From contig NZ_CP032279.1 in NCBI RefSeq assembly GCF_001696615.3, positions 3,162,001 through 3,226,000 on the forward strand: a DNA stretch of 64,000 nt, given 5' to 3'. Shown in pieces: positions 7,724 to 17,302 of this stretch. The notes below the pieces were generated by a model. That model saw only the letters and a list, made by a program, of their open reading frames with translations. It was not told where the DNA came from and made no database searches. This stretch comes from Acinetobacter sp. WCHAc010034 (GTDB lineage: Bacteria > Pseudomonadota > Gammaproteobacteria > Pseudomonadales > Moraxellaceae). Position numbers and translations under genes: made by a program. Positions within the stretch are counted from its first letter, which is position 1, and each line of letters opens with the position of its first letter.

Positions 7724-10700
7724 ATGTCTAAGATGATTGAATCAGATATAGAGCAGATGGTAATAGAACAGCTTCAGGGCTTAGGCTGGACATATGTATA
7801 TGGTCCAGACATTGAGCCTAAAGCAGCACATCCATTAAGGCGTTATAAGCAGGTCATCTTAGAAAGCAAAGTCTTGGAAGCATTGCATCGCTTAAACCCG
7901 CATTTAGGTGAAGACAAATGCGTTGAAGCGCTCAAGCAAATTACGAATTTGCAGTCACCAGAGCTGCTCAGTAATAACCAAGCTTTTCACCGATTGTTGA
8001 CAGAAGGTATTAATCTTGAAGTCAGTAAAGATGGAAATACCCAGGGCGAATATGTTTGGCTAATTGATTTCGATAACCCGCAGAACAATGAGTTCTGGGT
8101 AGTCAGCCAAATCACCATTAAAGAAGACCGCTGGACACGGCGGCCAGACTTAATCCTGTATATAAATGGTTTGCCTTTAGTTGTTATCGAACTCAAAAAT
8201 GCGGCGGATGAAAATGCCACTGTAGATGGCGCTTACAATCAGATCCAGACCTATCAGGAGCAGATCCCGTCACTTTTTACATACAATGCTTTTAATATTG
8301 TTTCTGATGGTTTGGAGGCGAAAGCAGGCACAATCTCGGCAGATCTAAGCCGTTACATGGCGTGGAAGACTGCGAATGGCCAATCTAAGGCATCTAAGAC
8401 ACAGCCCCAATTAGAAGTATTGATTCAGGGTTTGCTGAATAAAGTAACTCTGCTGGATATGATTCAGCACTTTATCGTTTTTGAGTCGACTAAAGAAGAA
8501 GATGTTAATGGCTTAATCACCATTAAGTCCATTAAGAAGATGGCGGCATATCACCAATACTATGCTGTGAATGCTGCGGTGCTTTCAACGATCCGGGCTT
8601 CAGCGGTTAATGCCGAATCGAAGTCTGCTGAGGCTGCTCTGCAGCATCAAGGCCGGAGCAAACTGGAGCTGGTTCAGCAGCTGGCAGTTGGCGATAAGAA
8701 AGCAGGTGTAGTCTGGCATACCCAAGGCTCAGGCAAGTCTCTGTCTATGGTTTTCTACACAGGCAAAATTGTATTGGCCTTGGATAATCCAACTGTTGTA
8801 GTCATCACAGACCGTAATGATTTAGATGATCAGCTTTTTGGAACATTCGCAGCATCAAGCCAGCTTTTAAGGCAAACACCAAAACAGGCAGAAAGCAGGG
8901 AGGAACTTAAAAAGCTGCTCAAGGTTGGATCTGGCGGTGTGATCTTTACGACCATTCAAAAGTTCCAGCCAGACGATGGCGGCAGTGTTTACGAGGAGCT
9001 GTCCAACCGAAGCAATATTGTAGTGCTTGCAGATGAAGCACACCGTTCGCAGTATGGCTTCAACGCTAAAGAAATTGATGTAAAAGATGATGCTGGCAAG
9101 ATTGTCGGTAAACGTACAGTGTATGGTTTTGCTAAGTATATGCGCGATGCGTTGCCGAATGCTGCATATCTTGGATTTACTGGCACACCAATTGAGAAAA
9201 CGGACGTTAACACACCTGCTGTTTTTGGTAACTATGTTGATGTCTATGACATCTCGCAAGCCGTAGAAGACGGAGCAACTGTTCGCATCTTCTATGAAAG
9301 CCGCCTTGCAAAAATTAGAATTAGTGAAGAGGGTGAAAAGCTCATTAAAGAGTTTGATGATCTTTACTCAGAAGATGATTTAAGCCAACACCAGCAAGAG
9401 CGTGCAAAGTGGGCTAAGGTCGAAGGGCTGATTGGCAGCAAAGACAGGATCAAAGCCATTGCTCAGGATATTGTGACTCACTTTGAGCAGCGGCTGATTG
9501 CTAATGCAAGCCAAGGCAAGGGCATGATTGTAAGCATGTCCCGCAGAATTGCTGTTGACCTTTACAATGAGATCATAAAGCTGAAACCAGATTGGCATAG
9601 CGATGACTTAAATGATGGTGTCATCAAAGTCGTTATGACTTCATCTGCATCAGATGGGCCAGATATTGCAAAACATCATACGACCAAGAAGCAAAGACAA
9701 GACTTGGCGAAACGCATGAAGGATAACGATGATAAGCTGAAACTCGTCATTGTTCGTGATATGTGGCTTACTGGCTTTGATGCGCCTAGCATGCATACGT
9801 TGTACATCGACAAGCCAATGAAAGGCCATAATCTTATGCAAGCAATTGCACGAGTAAACCGAGTCTATAAAGACAAGGCGGGCGGTTTGGTTGTGGATTA
9901 CCTTGGTATTGCATTAGACCTCAAAGAAGCCTTGTCTTTTTATTCAGAAGCTGGCGGTAAGGGTGATCCTGCATTAGTGCAGGATGAGGCGGCAACAATC
10001 CTGCAGGAAAAACTGGAAGTACTTGAAGGGATTATGTACGGGTACGATTACAAAGAGTATTTCACTGCAAGCACCTCTAGGAAATTGGGAATCATTCTTG
10101 AGTCTGAAAATCATATTCTCGGGCTGGATCAGGGCGAAGGTAAAATCAGATTCCTGAATGCTGTAGCAGCCATGTCTCAAGCATATGCGCTTGCAACACC
10201 ACATCCTCTGGCGATGGAAGCAACTCCAGAGGTTGCATACTTTCAAGCCGTAAAAGCGCGTCTCGCTAAATTTGCAGGCGGCGGTGATGGAGCATCATTA
10301 ACGAATGCAGCGCTTGAAGCGAAAGTTAAACAAACGATTGATCAAGCATTAGTAACAGATCAAGTCGTAGATATCTTTGATGCGGCGGGAATACAGAAGC
10401 CAGACATTTCAGTCTTGTCAGATGAATTTCTGCAAGAGATGAAAGGTTATGAGCATAAGAATATTGCATTAGAAGCGCTTAAGAAGCTGTTAAACGATGA
10501 GATTAAGGCAAGGGCCAATCAAAGCGTAACCCAAGGTAAGAAGCTAATGGATATGCTTAAATCTGCAATCAAGGGCTATCAGAACAAGATCCTCACAGCA
10601 TCTGAGGTTATTGATGAGCTGATAAAACTTGCAAAGGCGATCCAAGAGTCAGATAAGCTAGCTCAGGAACTTAACCTGACGGAGTATGAATATGCTTTCT

Positions 10701-10969
10701 ATTCAGCGGTAGCTGACAATGACAGTGCCAGAGAGCTCATGCAAAAAGAGATCTTGCGGGAGCTGGCAGTTGTTCTGACAAATAGTATTAGAAATAATGT
10801 GACATTAGATTGGACTATTAAGGAAGCCGCACGGGCTAAGCTGAGGGTAGTTGTGAAGCGTTTGCTTAAGAAGTATGGTTATCCGCCTGATATGGAGTTG
10901 CTGGCAACTGAAACTGTGCTTGAGCAAGCTGAGCTATTAGCTGATGAATTAGTGAGGCATGCTGCATAG
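7724..10969 (+). CDS. hsdR: type I restriction endonuclease motor/nuclease subunit
   Basis: The 1081-residue subunit translocates and cuts unmodified DNA with ATP. The N-terminal PD-(D/E)xK nuclease is visible (RPDLILYINGLPLVVIELKN, about residues 140-159). The SF2 helicase follows: motif I WHTQGSGKS (about residue 330), DEAH box VLADEAHRSQ (about 435), motif III FTGTPIEK, motif V LTGFDAPSMHTLY and motif VI QAIARVNRVY. The long C-terminal helical region docks to the methylase. AGAGGGGTAAAG supports the ATG at 7724. The full length and all motifs suggest an active enzyme. Confidence 0.95.
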   Translation: MSKMIESDIEQMVIEQLQGLGWTYVYGPDIEPKAAHPLRRYKQVILESKVLEALHRLNPHLGEDKCVEALKQITNLQSPELLSNNQAFHRLLTEGINLEVSKDGNTQGEYVWLIDFDNPQNNEFWVVSQITIKEDRWTRRPDLILYINGLPLVVIELKNAADENATVDGAYNQIQTYQEQIPSLFTYNAFNIVSDGLEAKAGTISADLSRYMAWKTANGQSKASKTQPQLEVLIQGLLNKVTLLDMIQHFIVFESTKEEDVNGLITIKSIKKMAAYHQYYAVNAAVLSTIRASAVNAESKSAEAALQHQGRSKLELVQQLAVGDKKAGVVWHTQGSGKSLSMVFYTGKIVLALDNPTVVVITDRNDLDDQLFGTFAASSQLLRQTPKQAESREELKKLLKVGSGGVIFTTIQKFQPDDGGSVYEELSNRSNIVVLADEAHRSQYGFNAKEIDVKDDAGKIVGKRTVYGFAKYMRDALPNAAYLGFTGTPIEKTDVNTPAVFGNYVDVYDISQAVEDGATVRIFYESRLAKIRISEEGEKLIKEFDDLYSEDDLSQHQQERAKWAKVEGLIGSKDRIKAIAQDIVTHFEQRLIANASQGKGMIVSMSRRIAVDLYNEIIKLKPDWHSDDLNDGVIKVVMTSSASDGPDIAKHHTTKKQRQDLAKRMKDNDDKLKLVIVRDMWLTGFDAPSMHTLYIDKPMKGHNLMQAIARVNRVYKDKAGGLVVDYLGIALDLKEALSFYSEAGGKGDPALVQDEAATILQEKLEVLEGIMYGYDYKEYFTASTSRKLGIILESENHILGLDQGEGKIRFLNAVAAMSQAYALATPHPLAMEATPEVAYFQAVKARLAKFAGGGDGASLTNAALEAKVKQTIDQALVTDQVVDIFDAAGIQKPDISVLSDEFLQEMKGYEHKNIALEALKKLLNDEIKARANQSVTQGKKLMDMLKSAIKGYQNKILTASEVIDELIKLAKAIQESDKLAQELNLTEYEYAFYSAVADNDSARELMQKEILRELAVVLTNSIRNNVTLDWTIKEAARAKLRVVVKRLLKKYGYPPDMELLATETVLEQAELLADELVRHAA

Positions 10970-11070
10970 GAATGGTGAACAGTATAGAGGAAAAATTCTA
11001 GAAACATTTCTTGAGTTTCTGCGCAGAGAGGAATTGTTTTCAGGCTCTTAAAATTAAAAGAATAAATTTT

Positions 11071-11113
11071 GGAGCTGCAGCAGGTTAACATTATGATAAT
11101 CTGCAGCAGCTCC
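11071..11113. repeat. 13-bp inverted repeat downstream of hsdR
   Basis: GGAGCTGCAGCAG and CTGCAGCAGCTCC form a hairpin with one internal mismatch and a 17-base AT-rich loop. It lies 100 bases after hsdR. No T-run follows, so it is not a standard intrinsic terminator. It could be a rho-type 3' end structure or an operator of the GntR gene downstream. Confidence 0.5.
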
Positions 11114-11259
11114 CTTAGGTAATTATAAACTGCAGCCATTTATTCTATAATCTATGTGCATCGCTATTTACGGCAGTTGATGCGGTGTTTTAGCCCCATA
11201 AATTCACATCTTCTGAAAGCGCCATTGATCTAAAGCTCTGCTTCAAATAGGACTCAAAC

Positions 11260-11952
11260 ATGAAATATATGGAAATCAGAGATTTGATCGGGCAGGAGCT
11301 AAAAAAATATGCTGCCAATCAGCTGATTCCATCCGAGCGATATCTGGCGCTGAAATATGACTGCTCAAGGGAAACCGTCCGCAAAGCCTATGAGCAGCTG
11401 CGGGCGGAAGACAAAATTTATAAAGTCCAGAATGTAGGCTGGTTCGTCAGCAACAAAAAAATCCAATATTATCCAGCCTCAACGGCCAACTTTAACAGCT
11501 ATCTTAAAACACAGGGCTTTAGCGCTAAAACTGAGTTGATTTCAGCCAAGCAAATAGATTCATCATTTGAAGGCGCTGATGCTTTTGATTCAGAAATCCG
11601 AAAATCTGGTTTTTTTGAAATTATCCGCTTGCGCTACGCAGATAATGTTCCGGTATTGCTTGAGTATAATTATTTGCCTGTGGCCTTATTTCCCGGATTT
11701 TTAGATTTTGATGTCATTCCTTCAGTCGAAGAAGTGGTTAAAAACCACTATGCTTTAAAATACAGCAGCAGTCAGCTGAAAATAAAAAATACAGCAGCGG
11801 AAGCCTTTGGCGGAAAACTGCTGGGCATTCCGCCAAGCCAAACAGCCATACGCATAGAGCGGATTTCAAAGTCAGATAGCCAGGTGATTGAGTATGATGT
11901 CGAAATCTGGCCGCAAGACAAGATAGAAATGAATTTAGATATCAATGCCTAA
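11260..11952 (+). CDS. GntR-family (HutC/UTRA) transcriptional regulator
   Basis: This 230-residue regulator has an N-terminal winged helix (PSERYLALKYDCSRETVRKAYEQL, residues about 24-47) and a C-terminal UTRA ligand domain (residues 80-228: FFEIIRLRYADNVPVLLEYNYLP, RIERISKSDSQVIEYDVEIW). A TATAAT box at 11146-11151 may serve its promoter, though the -35 is poor. UTRA regulators bind small molecules and usually repress adjacent catabolic or transport genes. The gene lies upstream of, and in the same direction as, the kinase-TonB-PnuC-phosphatase set, and a HutC-type palindrome lies at 12117-12128. It is therefore the likely local regulator. Confidence 0.88.
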   Translation: MKYMEIRDLIGQELKKYAANQLIPSERYLALKYDCSRETVRKAYEQLRAEDKIYKVQNVGWFVSNKKIQYYPASTANFNSYLKTQGFSAKTELISAKQIDSSFEGADAFDSEIRKSGFFEIIRLRYADNVPVLLEYNYLPVALFPGFLDFDVIPSVEEVVKNHYALKYSSSQLKIKNTAAEAFGGKLLGIPPSQTAIRIERISKSDSQVIEYDVEIWPQDKIEMNLDINA

Positions 11953-12116
11953 CATAATTTAGCGTGCTGTTTTTAACCAGATATAATGAACAGGGAATAA
12001 TGATAATTTATTTGCGGGCCAAACAGCGCAGATTTTAAATCAATCAGAAAATTAATAAAAATAATTTTTTTATCGGATAAATAGTTTAAAAAAAGAATTT
12101 TATCAATAAATAATAT

Positions 12117-12128
12117 TGGTATGTACCA
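12117..12128. promoter_or_regulatory. candidate GntR/HutC operator
   Basis: TGGTATGTACCA has perfect five-base arms (TGGTA/TACCA) and matches the TGGTNTANACCA-type sites known for HutC-subfamily regulators such as PhnF, YvoA and DasR. It lies in the 323-base gap between the GntR gene and the kinase, in a very AT-rich tract with several possible -10 boxes. No TPP riboswitch or other structured leader was recognised in this gap. Confidence 0.6.
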
Positions 12129-12275
12129 GTTATATCTACTACATTCCGCACTGTTTTTATCGGGTATTGAATGATTTATGACGCATAATTGCTGCTGCGG
12201 CAAATTATACCGCTTGAACTTAGTGTGCAAAAGCTTCTGTTTCAAGCCATTGTCTGCCGCAATGCATCAGGAAAA

Positions 12276-13433
12276 ATGCTGATGGCGGAACAGAGCCTTG
12301 GCCATGGCATGGGGGAAAGCCTTGAACCTAAAGATTGGAAAGACATATCCGCAGCGGACTTAGCGCAGCTGCAGCTGCTGTATCCGCAGCTGCAGGGGCA
12401 GGCGGCGGTGCTGTGGCGCAGCCCGCGCCCTTTTTCATCGGCCATGCTGATTCAAGTCAATCAGGCTGCCTATTTTATTAAACGCAGCCACAGCAGTTTC
12501 CGCACCGCCGCGGATTTAAAGCAGGAACATCAGCTGATTCAGCATCTGGCGGAACAGCGCCTGCCGCTCCCCAAGGTCATCTGTTCAAAAGACGGCGCTA
12601 CAGCGGTTGAACTGGATGGCTGGAGCTATGAGGTGCATGAGAAAGCGCATGGACTTGATCTGTATGCTGACCATTTGTCTTGGAAGCCTTTTTTCTGCGC
12701 AGCGCATGCCGCTAAAGCCGGCCAGATGCTGGCGGCGCTGCATAAGGCCGCAGAAAATTATCCGGCTGTGCAGGGCCGCAGCGCGCAGCAGCTGATTTCA
12801 AATCAGGATTTGCTGCTGAGCGATGATATTGCGCAGGCAATCCGCCAGCGCATCCGAAATAGCCCTGCTTTAAGCGCATATTTTGCAGATCAGGAGCTTG
12901 ATCAGGCTTGGCTGTCGCAATTGGCGCATGTGCATGAAAAGGTCAAAACGGCCATGCAGCGCGCGCCAAAAATCTGGACGCACAATGACCTTCACGCTTC
13001 CAATCTGCTGTGGAGCGAAAACAGCGATCAGGCTGAAATCAGCACTGTGATTGACTTTGGCCTAAGTGACTGCAATTCCGCAATTTATGATTTAGCGGTG
13101 ACGGTTGAGCGCAACTTTATTGATTGGCTGGCCTTAAATCAGACGCAGGACATTCATATTGATGAAGCCGGGCTGCAGGCATTTATTCAGGCCTATGCGC
13201 AGCATTCGCATTCTCTGCAGGAACTGGCTATTTTGCCGGAACTGATCAAAATTGTGCATACCGACTTTGCCGTGTCCGAGCTTGAATATTTTGCAGGCAT
13301 TACCCGCAATTTCAAGCATACAGACGCGGCCTACCATGACTGGCTGATTGCGCATACGGCCTGGTTTTTTAAGCCGCAGGGGCAGCAATTCTGCCAAAAG
13401 CTGGCCTTGCTGATCCAGCAGGCAGCGGCATGA
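12276..13433 (+). CDS. APH/choline-kinase-fold phosphotransferase, possible vitamin or nucleoside kinase
   Basis: The protein has the APH kinase catalytic loop THNDLHASNLLW (about residue 235) and the metal-binding VIDFGLSD (about residue 255), so it should transfer phosphate from ATP to a small hydroxylated molecule. The start at 12276 (385 residues) follows AGGA closely; 12282 is equally possible, and a longer frame back to 12189 lacks support. Related enzymes include thiamine, choline, homoserine and aminoglycoside kinases. Its place before a receptor, a PnuC transporter and a phosphatase suggests it traps the imported compound. Thiamine kinase is an attractive guess but not proven. Confidence 0.78.
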   Translation: MLMAEQSLGHGMGESLEPKDWKDISAADLAQLQLLYPQLQGQAAVLWRSPRPFSSAMLIQVNQAAYFIKRSHSSFRTAADLKQEHQLIQHLAEQRLPLPKVICSKDGATAVELDGWSYEVHEKAHGLDLYADHLSWKPFFCAAHAAKAGQMLAALHKAAENYPAVQGRSAQQLISNQDLLLSDDIAQAIRQRIRNSPALSAYFADQELDQAWLSQLAHVHEKVKTAMQRAPKIWTHNDLHASNLLWSENSDQAEISTVIDFGLSDCNSAIYDLAVTVERNFIDWLALNQTQDIHIDEAGLQAFIQAYAQHSHSLQELAILPELIKIVHTDFAVSELEYFAGITRNFKHTDAAYHDWLIAHTAWFFKPQGQQFCQKLALLIQQAAA

Positions 13434-13607
13434 TTTTTCAATATTTTGTGAATGCATCGGCTGCCGCCTATCAGGCAGCATTGCGCTTTTTGCGCCGCGC
13501 AATTCACTCCGCATTATTTCAATTCAATTTTTTTCAGCGCAAAACCGGCAGTGTGCATATCAGGCATTGTGTGAGCGGCGCTTTAGGGACAGACAGAAAG
13601 GTTAAGC

Positions 13608-15779
13608 ATGAATCTTCAATTTAAGCAGAATCCATTGGTGCGCGCGGTAAAAGCTGCGGTGATTTCACAGCTTTGCATCGCGCCTGCGGCCTTTGCCGCT
13701 GATGCCGTCAATACGCTGGACACAATTGTTGTTGCGGCGCCAAAGGCTGCAGCTGCAGAAAAAAATACAGTCGCGCTGGAAGGTTTCGGCACTCAGGAAT
13801 TAAAGAAAACGCCTGCTTCTATTGCCGTGGTCAATGCTGCAATGATTGAAAACCAGCATGCGCGCATTTTGGCGGATATCATTAAAAATGACGCCGCTGT
13901 CGGCGACAGCTATGCGCCGATTGGCTATTACTCCAATTTTGTATCGCGCGGGTTCACTTTAGATCTGGGCTCAAGCTATTTGCTGAATGGCCATGCGGTC
14001 CGCGGCGAACAGAATCTGTCTTTGGAAAATAAAGAGCGGGTTGAGATTTTAAAAGGCATTTCCGCGATTCAAAGCGGCATGTCGACGCCGGGCGGGGTGG
14101 TGAATTATGTGTCTAAGCGCCCGAAAGAGGTCAAGTCTTTGACTCTAGCCGCGGATGAATACGGGCAGTTTTCCGCAGCAGCCGACCTAGGCGGCTTTAT
14201 GGGCAGCGAGCAGCAGCTGGGCTACCGCGTGAATCTGGTCAATGAGCAGATCAACAGCTATGTCGACCATGTCGGCGGCAAGCGCTATTTGGGTTCTGCT
14301 GCGCTGGACTGGCAAATGACAGACCGTTCCAAGCTGCAGTTTGATTTGGAATCGCAGCGCCAGCAGCAGCGCTCAGTGCCCGGCTATCAGCTGCTGGACG
14401 GCAAAGTGCCGCAAAATGTGCAGCAGGACCGCTTGCTGGCCTATCAAAGCTGGGGCAAGCCGGTCACCATCGACAGCTTAAACACCAGCCTGAAATACAG
14501 CTATGCGCTGAATGAGCAATGGACGGCAAATCTAAGCAGCTCACACAGCAAAGCCAAAGTGGATGATTATTCCACCTTTGCCTGGGGCTGCTACAGCAGC
14601 GTTTGCCAGTACAGCGGACTGGGCAATGGCTTCGATGCGAATGGCAATTACGATATCTATGATTATCAAAACCCTGATGATACTTACGTCACCAATCAGC
14701 TGAAAGGCCAGCTACAAGGGCAGTGGTCACTGGCCAATACCCTGCATCATCTGAACTTTGAACTGGCGCAGACGGATAAGTCGCGCAAGCGCTATGACAG
14801 CGTGAATGAATCTATCGGTTTTGGAAACATCTACGAAGATACAGTGGATTTAAAGCCAACAACGGAACCCCTTGGCCCGCGCCATAAAGCCTTAGACAGC
14901 AAGCAGACGGCCCTAACTGTATCTGACCGCATTGAATTCGGCCCGCAATGGTCGGCGCTTCTGGGCGGCAAATGGATTCATTTGGATGAACAGGCTTATA
15001 GCAAACAAAGCGTGCAAACCCGCGATACTGATTTTGACAAATTCCTGCCGCAGCTGGCGCTGAGCTACAGCCCAACAGCAGATGCAACGGTGTATGCATC
15101 CTACGCCAAAGGCTTGTCGGATGGCCGTTCGGCAGCATGGTATGCAGAAAATAGTGATGCCATTTTGGCGCCGATTCATTCTGAGCAATATGAACTGGGC
15201 TATAAGCAGCAAATCAGTCAGTTCCTGTTCACGGCAGCGCTGTTTGACCTGCGCCAGGACAATCAATATACGGCGTTGAACCCTGCGGACAGCAAATACT
15301 ATTTTATTGAGGAAGGCAAGCAGCACAGCCGCGGCTTGGAGCTGGGGCTGTCGGGCAATTTAACTTCACGCTTGGCCATGCATAGCACTATGGCGCTGAG
15401 CCGTGTCCGTCTGGAAGATGTGTCCAATACGGCTTATTCAGGCCATCAAGCGCAGAATGCGCCGAAATTCCGCGCGGCCAGTTTTGTGACTTATGATCTG
15501 CCGCAGGTTGAAGGCCTGAAGCTGATGGCCGGCGGCCGCTACAGCTCAAGCAAATTCGCCAATAAAGAAGCATCAGCCAAAGTCGGCGGCTACAGCGTTT
15601 TTGATGCAGGCGCAGCCTATGCCTTTAAATGGAACAAAACTGATGCGGAACTGCGCTTCAATGTTGACAACCTTTTGAATAAAAAATACTGGCGCGACGT
15701 GGGTGAATCCGGCGGCGATGACTACTTATTCTTAGGCGCGCCGCGCACTGCCAGCCTTGCGCTGAAATTGAATTTCTAA
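13608..15779 (+). CDS. TonB-dependent outer-membrane receptor (FhuA/FpvA-like class)
   Basis: This 723-residue receptor has a signal peptide ending near APAAFAA, a TonB-box-like segment (DTIVVAAP), a plug domain (LADIIKNDAAVGDSYAPIG through STPGGVVNYVSKRP) and a 22-strand barrel ending in LKLNF with the terminal Phe. GAAAGG supports the ATG at 13608. The family is annotated as siderophore receptors, but the neighbours (PnuC transporter 11 bases downstream, acid phosphatase, kinase) point to a vitamin or nucleoside substrate. No Fur box is seen in the 174-base gap upstream, which weakens an iron role. Confidence 0.88.
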   Translation: MNLQFKQNPLVRAVKAAVISQLCIAPAAFAADAVNTLDTIVVAAPKAAAAEKNTVALEGFGTQELKKTPASIAVVNAAMIENQHARILADIIKNDAAVGDSYAPIGYYSNFVSRGFTLDLGSSYLLNGHAVRGEQNLSLENKERVEILKGISAIQSGMSTPGGVVNYVSKRPKEVKSLTLAADEYGQFSAAADLGGFMGSEQQLGYRVNLVNEQINSYVDHVGGKRYLGSAALDWQMTDRSKLQFDLESQRQQQRSVPGYQLLDGKVPQNVQQDRLLAYQSWGKPVTIDSLNTSLKYSYALNEQWTANLSSSHSKAKVDDYSTFAWGCYSSVCQYSGLGNGFDANGNYDIYDYQNPDDTYVTNQLKGQLQGQWSLANTLHHLNFELAQTDKSRKRYDSVNESIGFGNIYEDTVDLKPTTEPLGPRHKALDSKQTALTVSDRIEFGPQWSALLGGKWIHLDEQAYSKQSVQTRDTDFDKFLPQLALSYSPTADATVYASYAKGLSDGRSAAWYAENSDAILAPIHSEQYELGYKQQISQFLFTAALFDLRQDNQYTALNPADSKYYFIEEGKQHSRGLELGLSGNLTSRLAMHSTMALSRVRLEDVSNTAYSGHQAQNAPKFRAASFVTYDLPQVEGLKLMAGGRYSSSKFANKEASAKVGGYSVFDAGAAYAFKWNKTDAELRFNVDNLLNKKYWRDVGESGGDDYLFLGAPRTASLALKLNF

Positions 15780-15790
15780 GCAGGTTCAGT

Positions 15791-16369
15791 ATGTCGCATT
15801 TAGAAATCGCCGCGTTTATTTTGAATGTGCTGGGCGTCTGGCTGACGTCCAAACAGTACCGCATTTGCTGGCTGGTCAATATTGCCGCGGTTGTTCTCTA
15901 CATGATTATTTTCTATCAAGTGCATTTGTATGCCGATGCCATGCTGCAGGGCGTGTTTATCATCATGCAGCTGTACGGCTGGCTGAGCTGGTCGGGCGCC
16001 AGCCAAGCGCAGCCTGTGCATCCAGCTTATATGAATAAGGCGGTGATGGCGCGCAGCCTGCTGACCGGCACTGCGGCCGGCTTGCTCTTAGGCCTGCTGT
16101 TCTCGACTTATACCCAAGCTTCCCTGCCTTGGCTGGATTCCATGCTGGCGTCATTCAGCCTGGTTGCCAGCTACTGGGCGGCGCGCAAATATATAGAAAG
16201 CTGGGCGATGTGGTGCGTGCTGGATGCGCTTTATGTGCTGATGTACCTGCACAAGTCGCTGAACTTAACCGCATTTTTATACTTTATTTTTATCCTGCTG
16301 GCGCTGAATGGCTGGCGCATGTGGAAAAAGCAGTGGCAGGCCGGCCAGCAGGTAGCCGCTCAGCTTTGA
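15791..16369 (+). CDS. pnuC: PnuC-family transporter (nicotinamide riboside/thiamine class)
   Basis: The 192-residue integral membrane protein has about seven transmembrane helices. It carries family hallmarks: the LYADAMLQ...MQLYGWLSW region (about residues 37-58), ARKYIESWAMWCVLDALYVLMY (about 130-151) and a C-terminal GWRMWKK. PnuC proteins move nicotinamide riboside, and the PnuT and PnuX branches move thiamine and riboflavin, by facilitated diffusion coupled to intracellular phosphorylation. The gene starts 11 bases after the receptor stop, so the two form an operon. The substrate cannot be fixed from sequence alone. Confidence 0.9.
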   Translation: MSHLEIAAFILNVLGVWLTSKQYRICWLVNIAAVVLYMIIFYQVHLYADAMLQGVFIIMQLYGWLSWSGASQAQPVHPAYMNKAVMARSLLTGTAAGLLLGLLFSTYTQASLPWLDSMLASFSLVASYWAARKYIESWAMWCVLDALYVLMYLHKSLNLTAFLYFIFILLALNGWRMWKKQWQAGQQVAAQL

Positions 16370-16462
16370 GCAAAATGCTTGACCGCCCAAGGCCTATTCA
16401 CTGCAAATGATGATGCGCCGGCAGGCAAAAACTGAAGGCTGAATTTGGAATTGAGACTGAAT

Positions 16463-17200
16463 ATGAATTTAACGCGAAAGCATGCATACACGGCGCTTTT
16501 GGCAATTGCGGCGTGTTCCGGCGCGCAGCTGCAGGCCAAAGAAGCGCCGAGCTGCCCTGCGGTGCAGCAGTACGGCATGAGCCTGAAATTTCAAAACCGT
16601 TCTGCAGAAGTTCAGGCGCTGCAGCTGCAGGCCTATAATCTGGCAGAGCACCGCCTTAAGGAAATTCTGCAGGCCAATCCGCAGGCCAAAAACCTAGCGA
16701 TTGTCACAGATTTAGATGAAACGGTTTTAGACAATACGGATGTTTTTGTCAATGATCTGAAGCGCTGTGAAGACTATACCAACTGGAAATCCTGGGATGC
16801 ATGGGAGCAGTCAGGGCAGCCGAAGCTGATTCCAGGAAGCCTGGATTTTTTGCAGTTTGCCGATCAGCAGGGCATTAAGATTTTCTATGTCTCTGACCGC
16901 GCTGAAAAATACCGTCAATCCGCCATGACGATGATGAAGCGGCTGAATTTGCCGCAGGTACAGAGCCGGCAGATTTTGCTGTATGGCACACCGAAGGAGC
17001 AGCGCCGTCAAAGCATCAGCAAGGATTATGAAATTGTGCTGCTGCTGGGCGATACCCTGCATGATTTTTCAGGGGCATTCAGCAATCAGCAGACCGCTGC
17101 CGAGCGCGCTGCAGCGGTGGCGCAAAACCGGGAAAAATTTGGCGACCGTTTTATTGTGCTGCCCAACGTCAGTTATGGCGCATGGTCAAAGGCGGAGTGA
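16463..17200 (+). CDS. class C (e(P4)-like) acid phosphatase lipoprotein, HAD superfamily
   Basis: The 245-residue enzyme has a lipoprotein signal (ALLAIAACSG, lipobox IAAC). The class C DDDD signature follows: TDLDETVLDN (about residue 83) with nucleophile Asp, and later LLGDTLHDF. It ends with the family motif RFIVLPNVSYGAW. In Haemophilus, e(P4) removes phosphate from NMN outside the cytoplasm so that PnuC can import nicotinamide riboside; e(P4) homologues are broad phosphomonoesterases. The same pairing here supports periplasmic dephosphorylation before import. The ATG at 16463 is preferred over an upstream TTG because it opens the signal peptide. Confidence 0.88.
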   Translation: MNLTRKHAYTALLAIAACSGAQLQAKEAPSCPAVQQYGMSLKFQNRSAEVQALQLQAYNLAEHRLKEILQANPQAKNLAIVTDLDETVLDNTDVFVNDLKRCEDYTNWKSWDAWEQSGQPKLIPGSLDFLQFADQQGIKIFYVSDRAEKYRQSAMTMMKRLNLPQVQSRQILLYGTPKEQRRQSISKDYEIVLLLGDTLHDFSGAFSNQQTAAERAAAVAQNREKFGDRFIVLPNVSYGAWSKAE

Positions 17201-17245
17201 TGCGGGTTATTGTCTAATCCTAAAATAGCTTGACGCTTTTGCAGT

Positions 17246-17276
17246 AAAACGCCTGATGAATTTCATCGGGCGTTTT
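17246..17276 (+). terminator. rho-independent terminator of the salvage operon
   Basis: AAAACGCCTGATGA pairs with TCATCGGGCGTTTT, with a single G-T pair and a short loop. The flanking A and T runs make it usable from both strands, so it can also stop transcripts running toward the phosphatase. Confidence 0.85.
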
Positions 17277-17302
17277 GCATTTCCTCTTTAGCCAGTTGCA
17301 TT

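Noticed and set aside
11953..12275. TPP riboswitch or similar leader before the salvage operon
   Set aside because: The conserved CTGAGA and ACCTGA-type cores were looked for and not found in this gap.
13434..13607. Attenuator hairpin before the TonB receptor
   Set aside because: GCTGCC/GGCAGC and GCGC pairs occur, but no T-run or leader peptide accompanies them.
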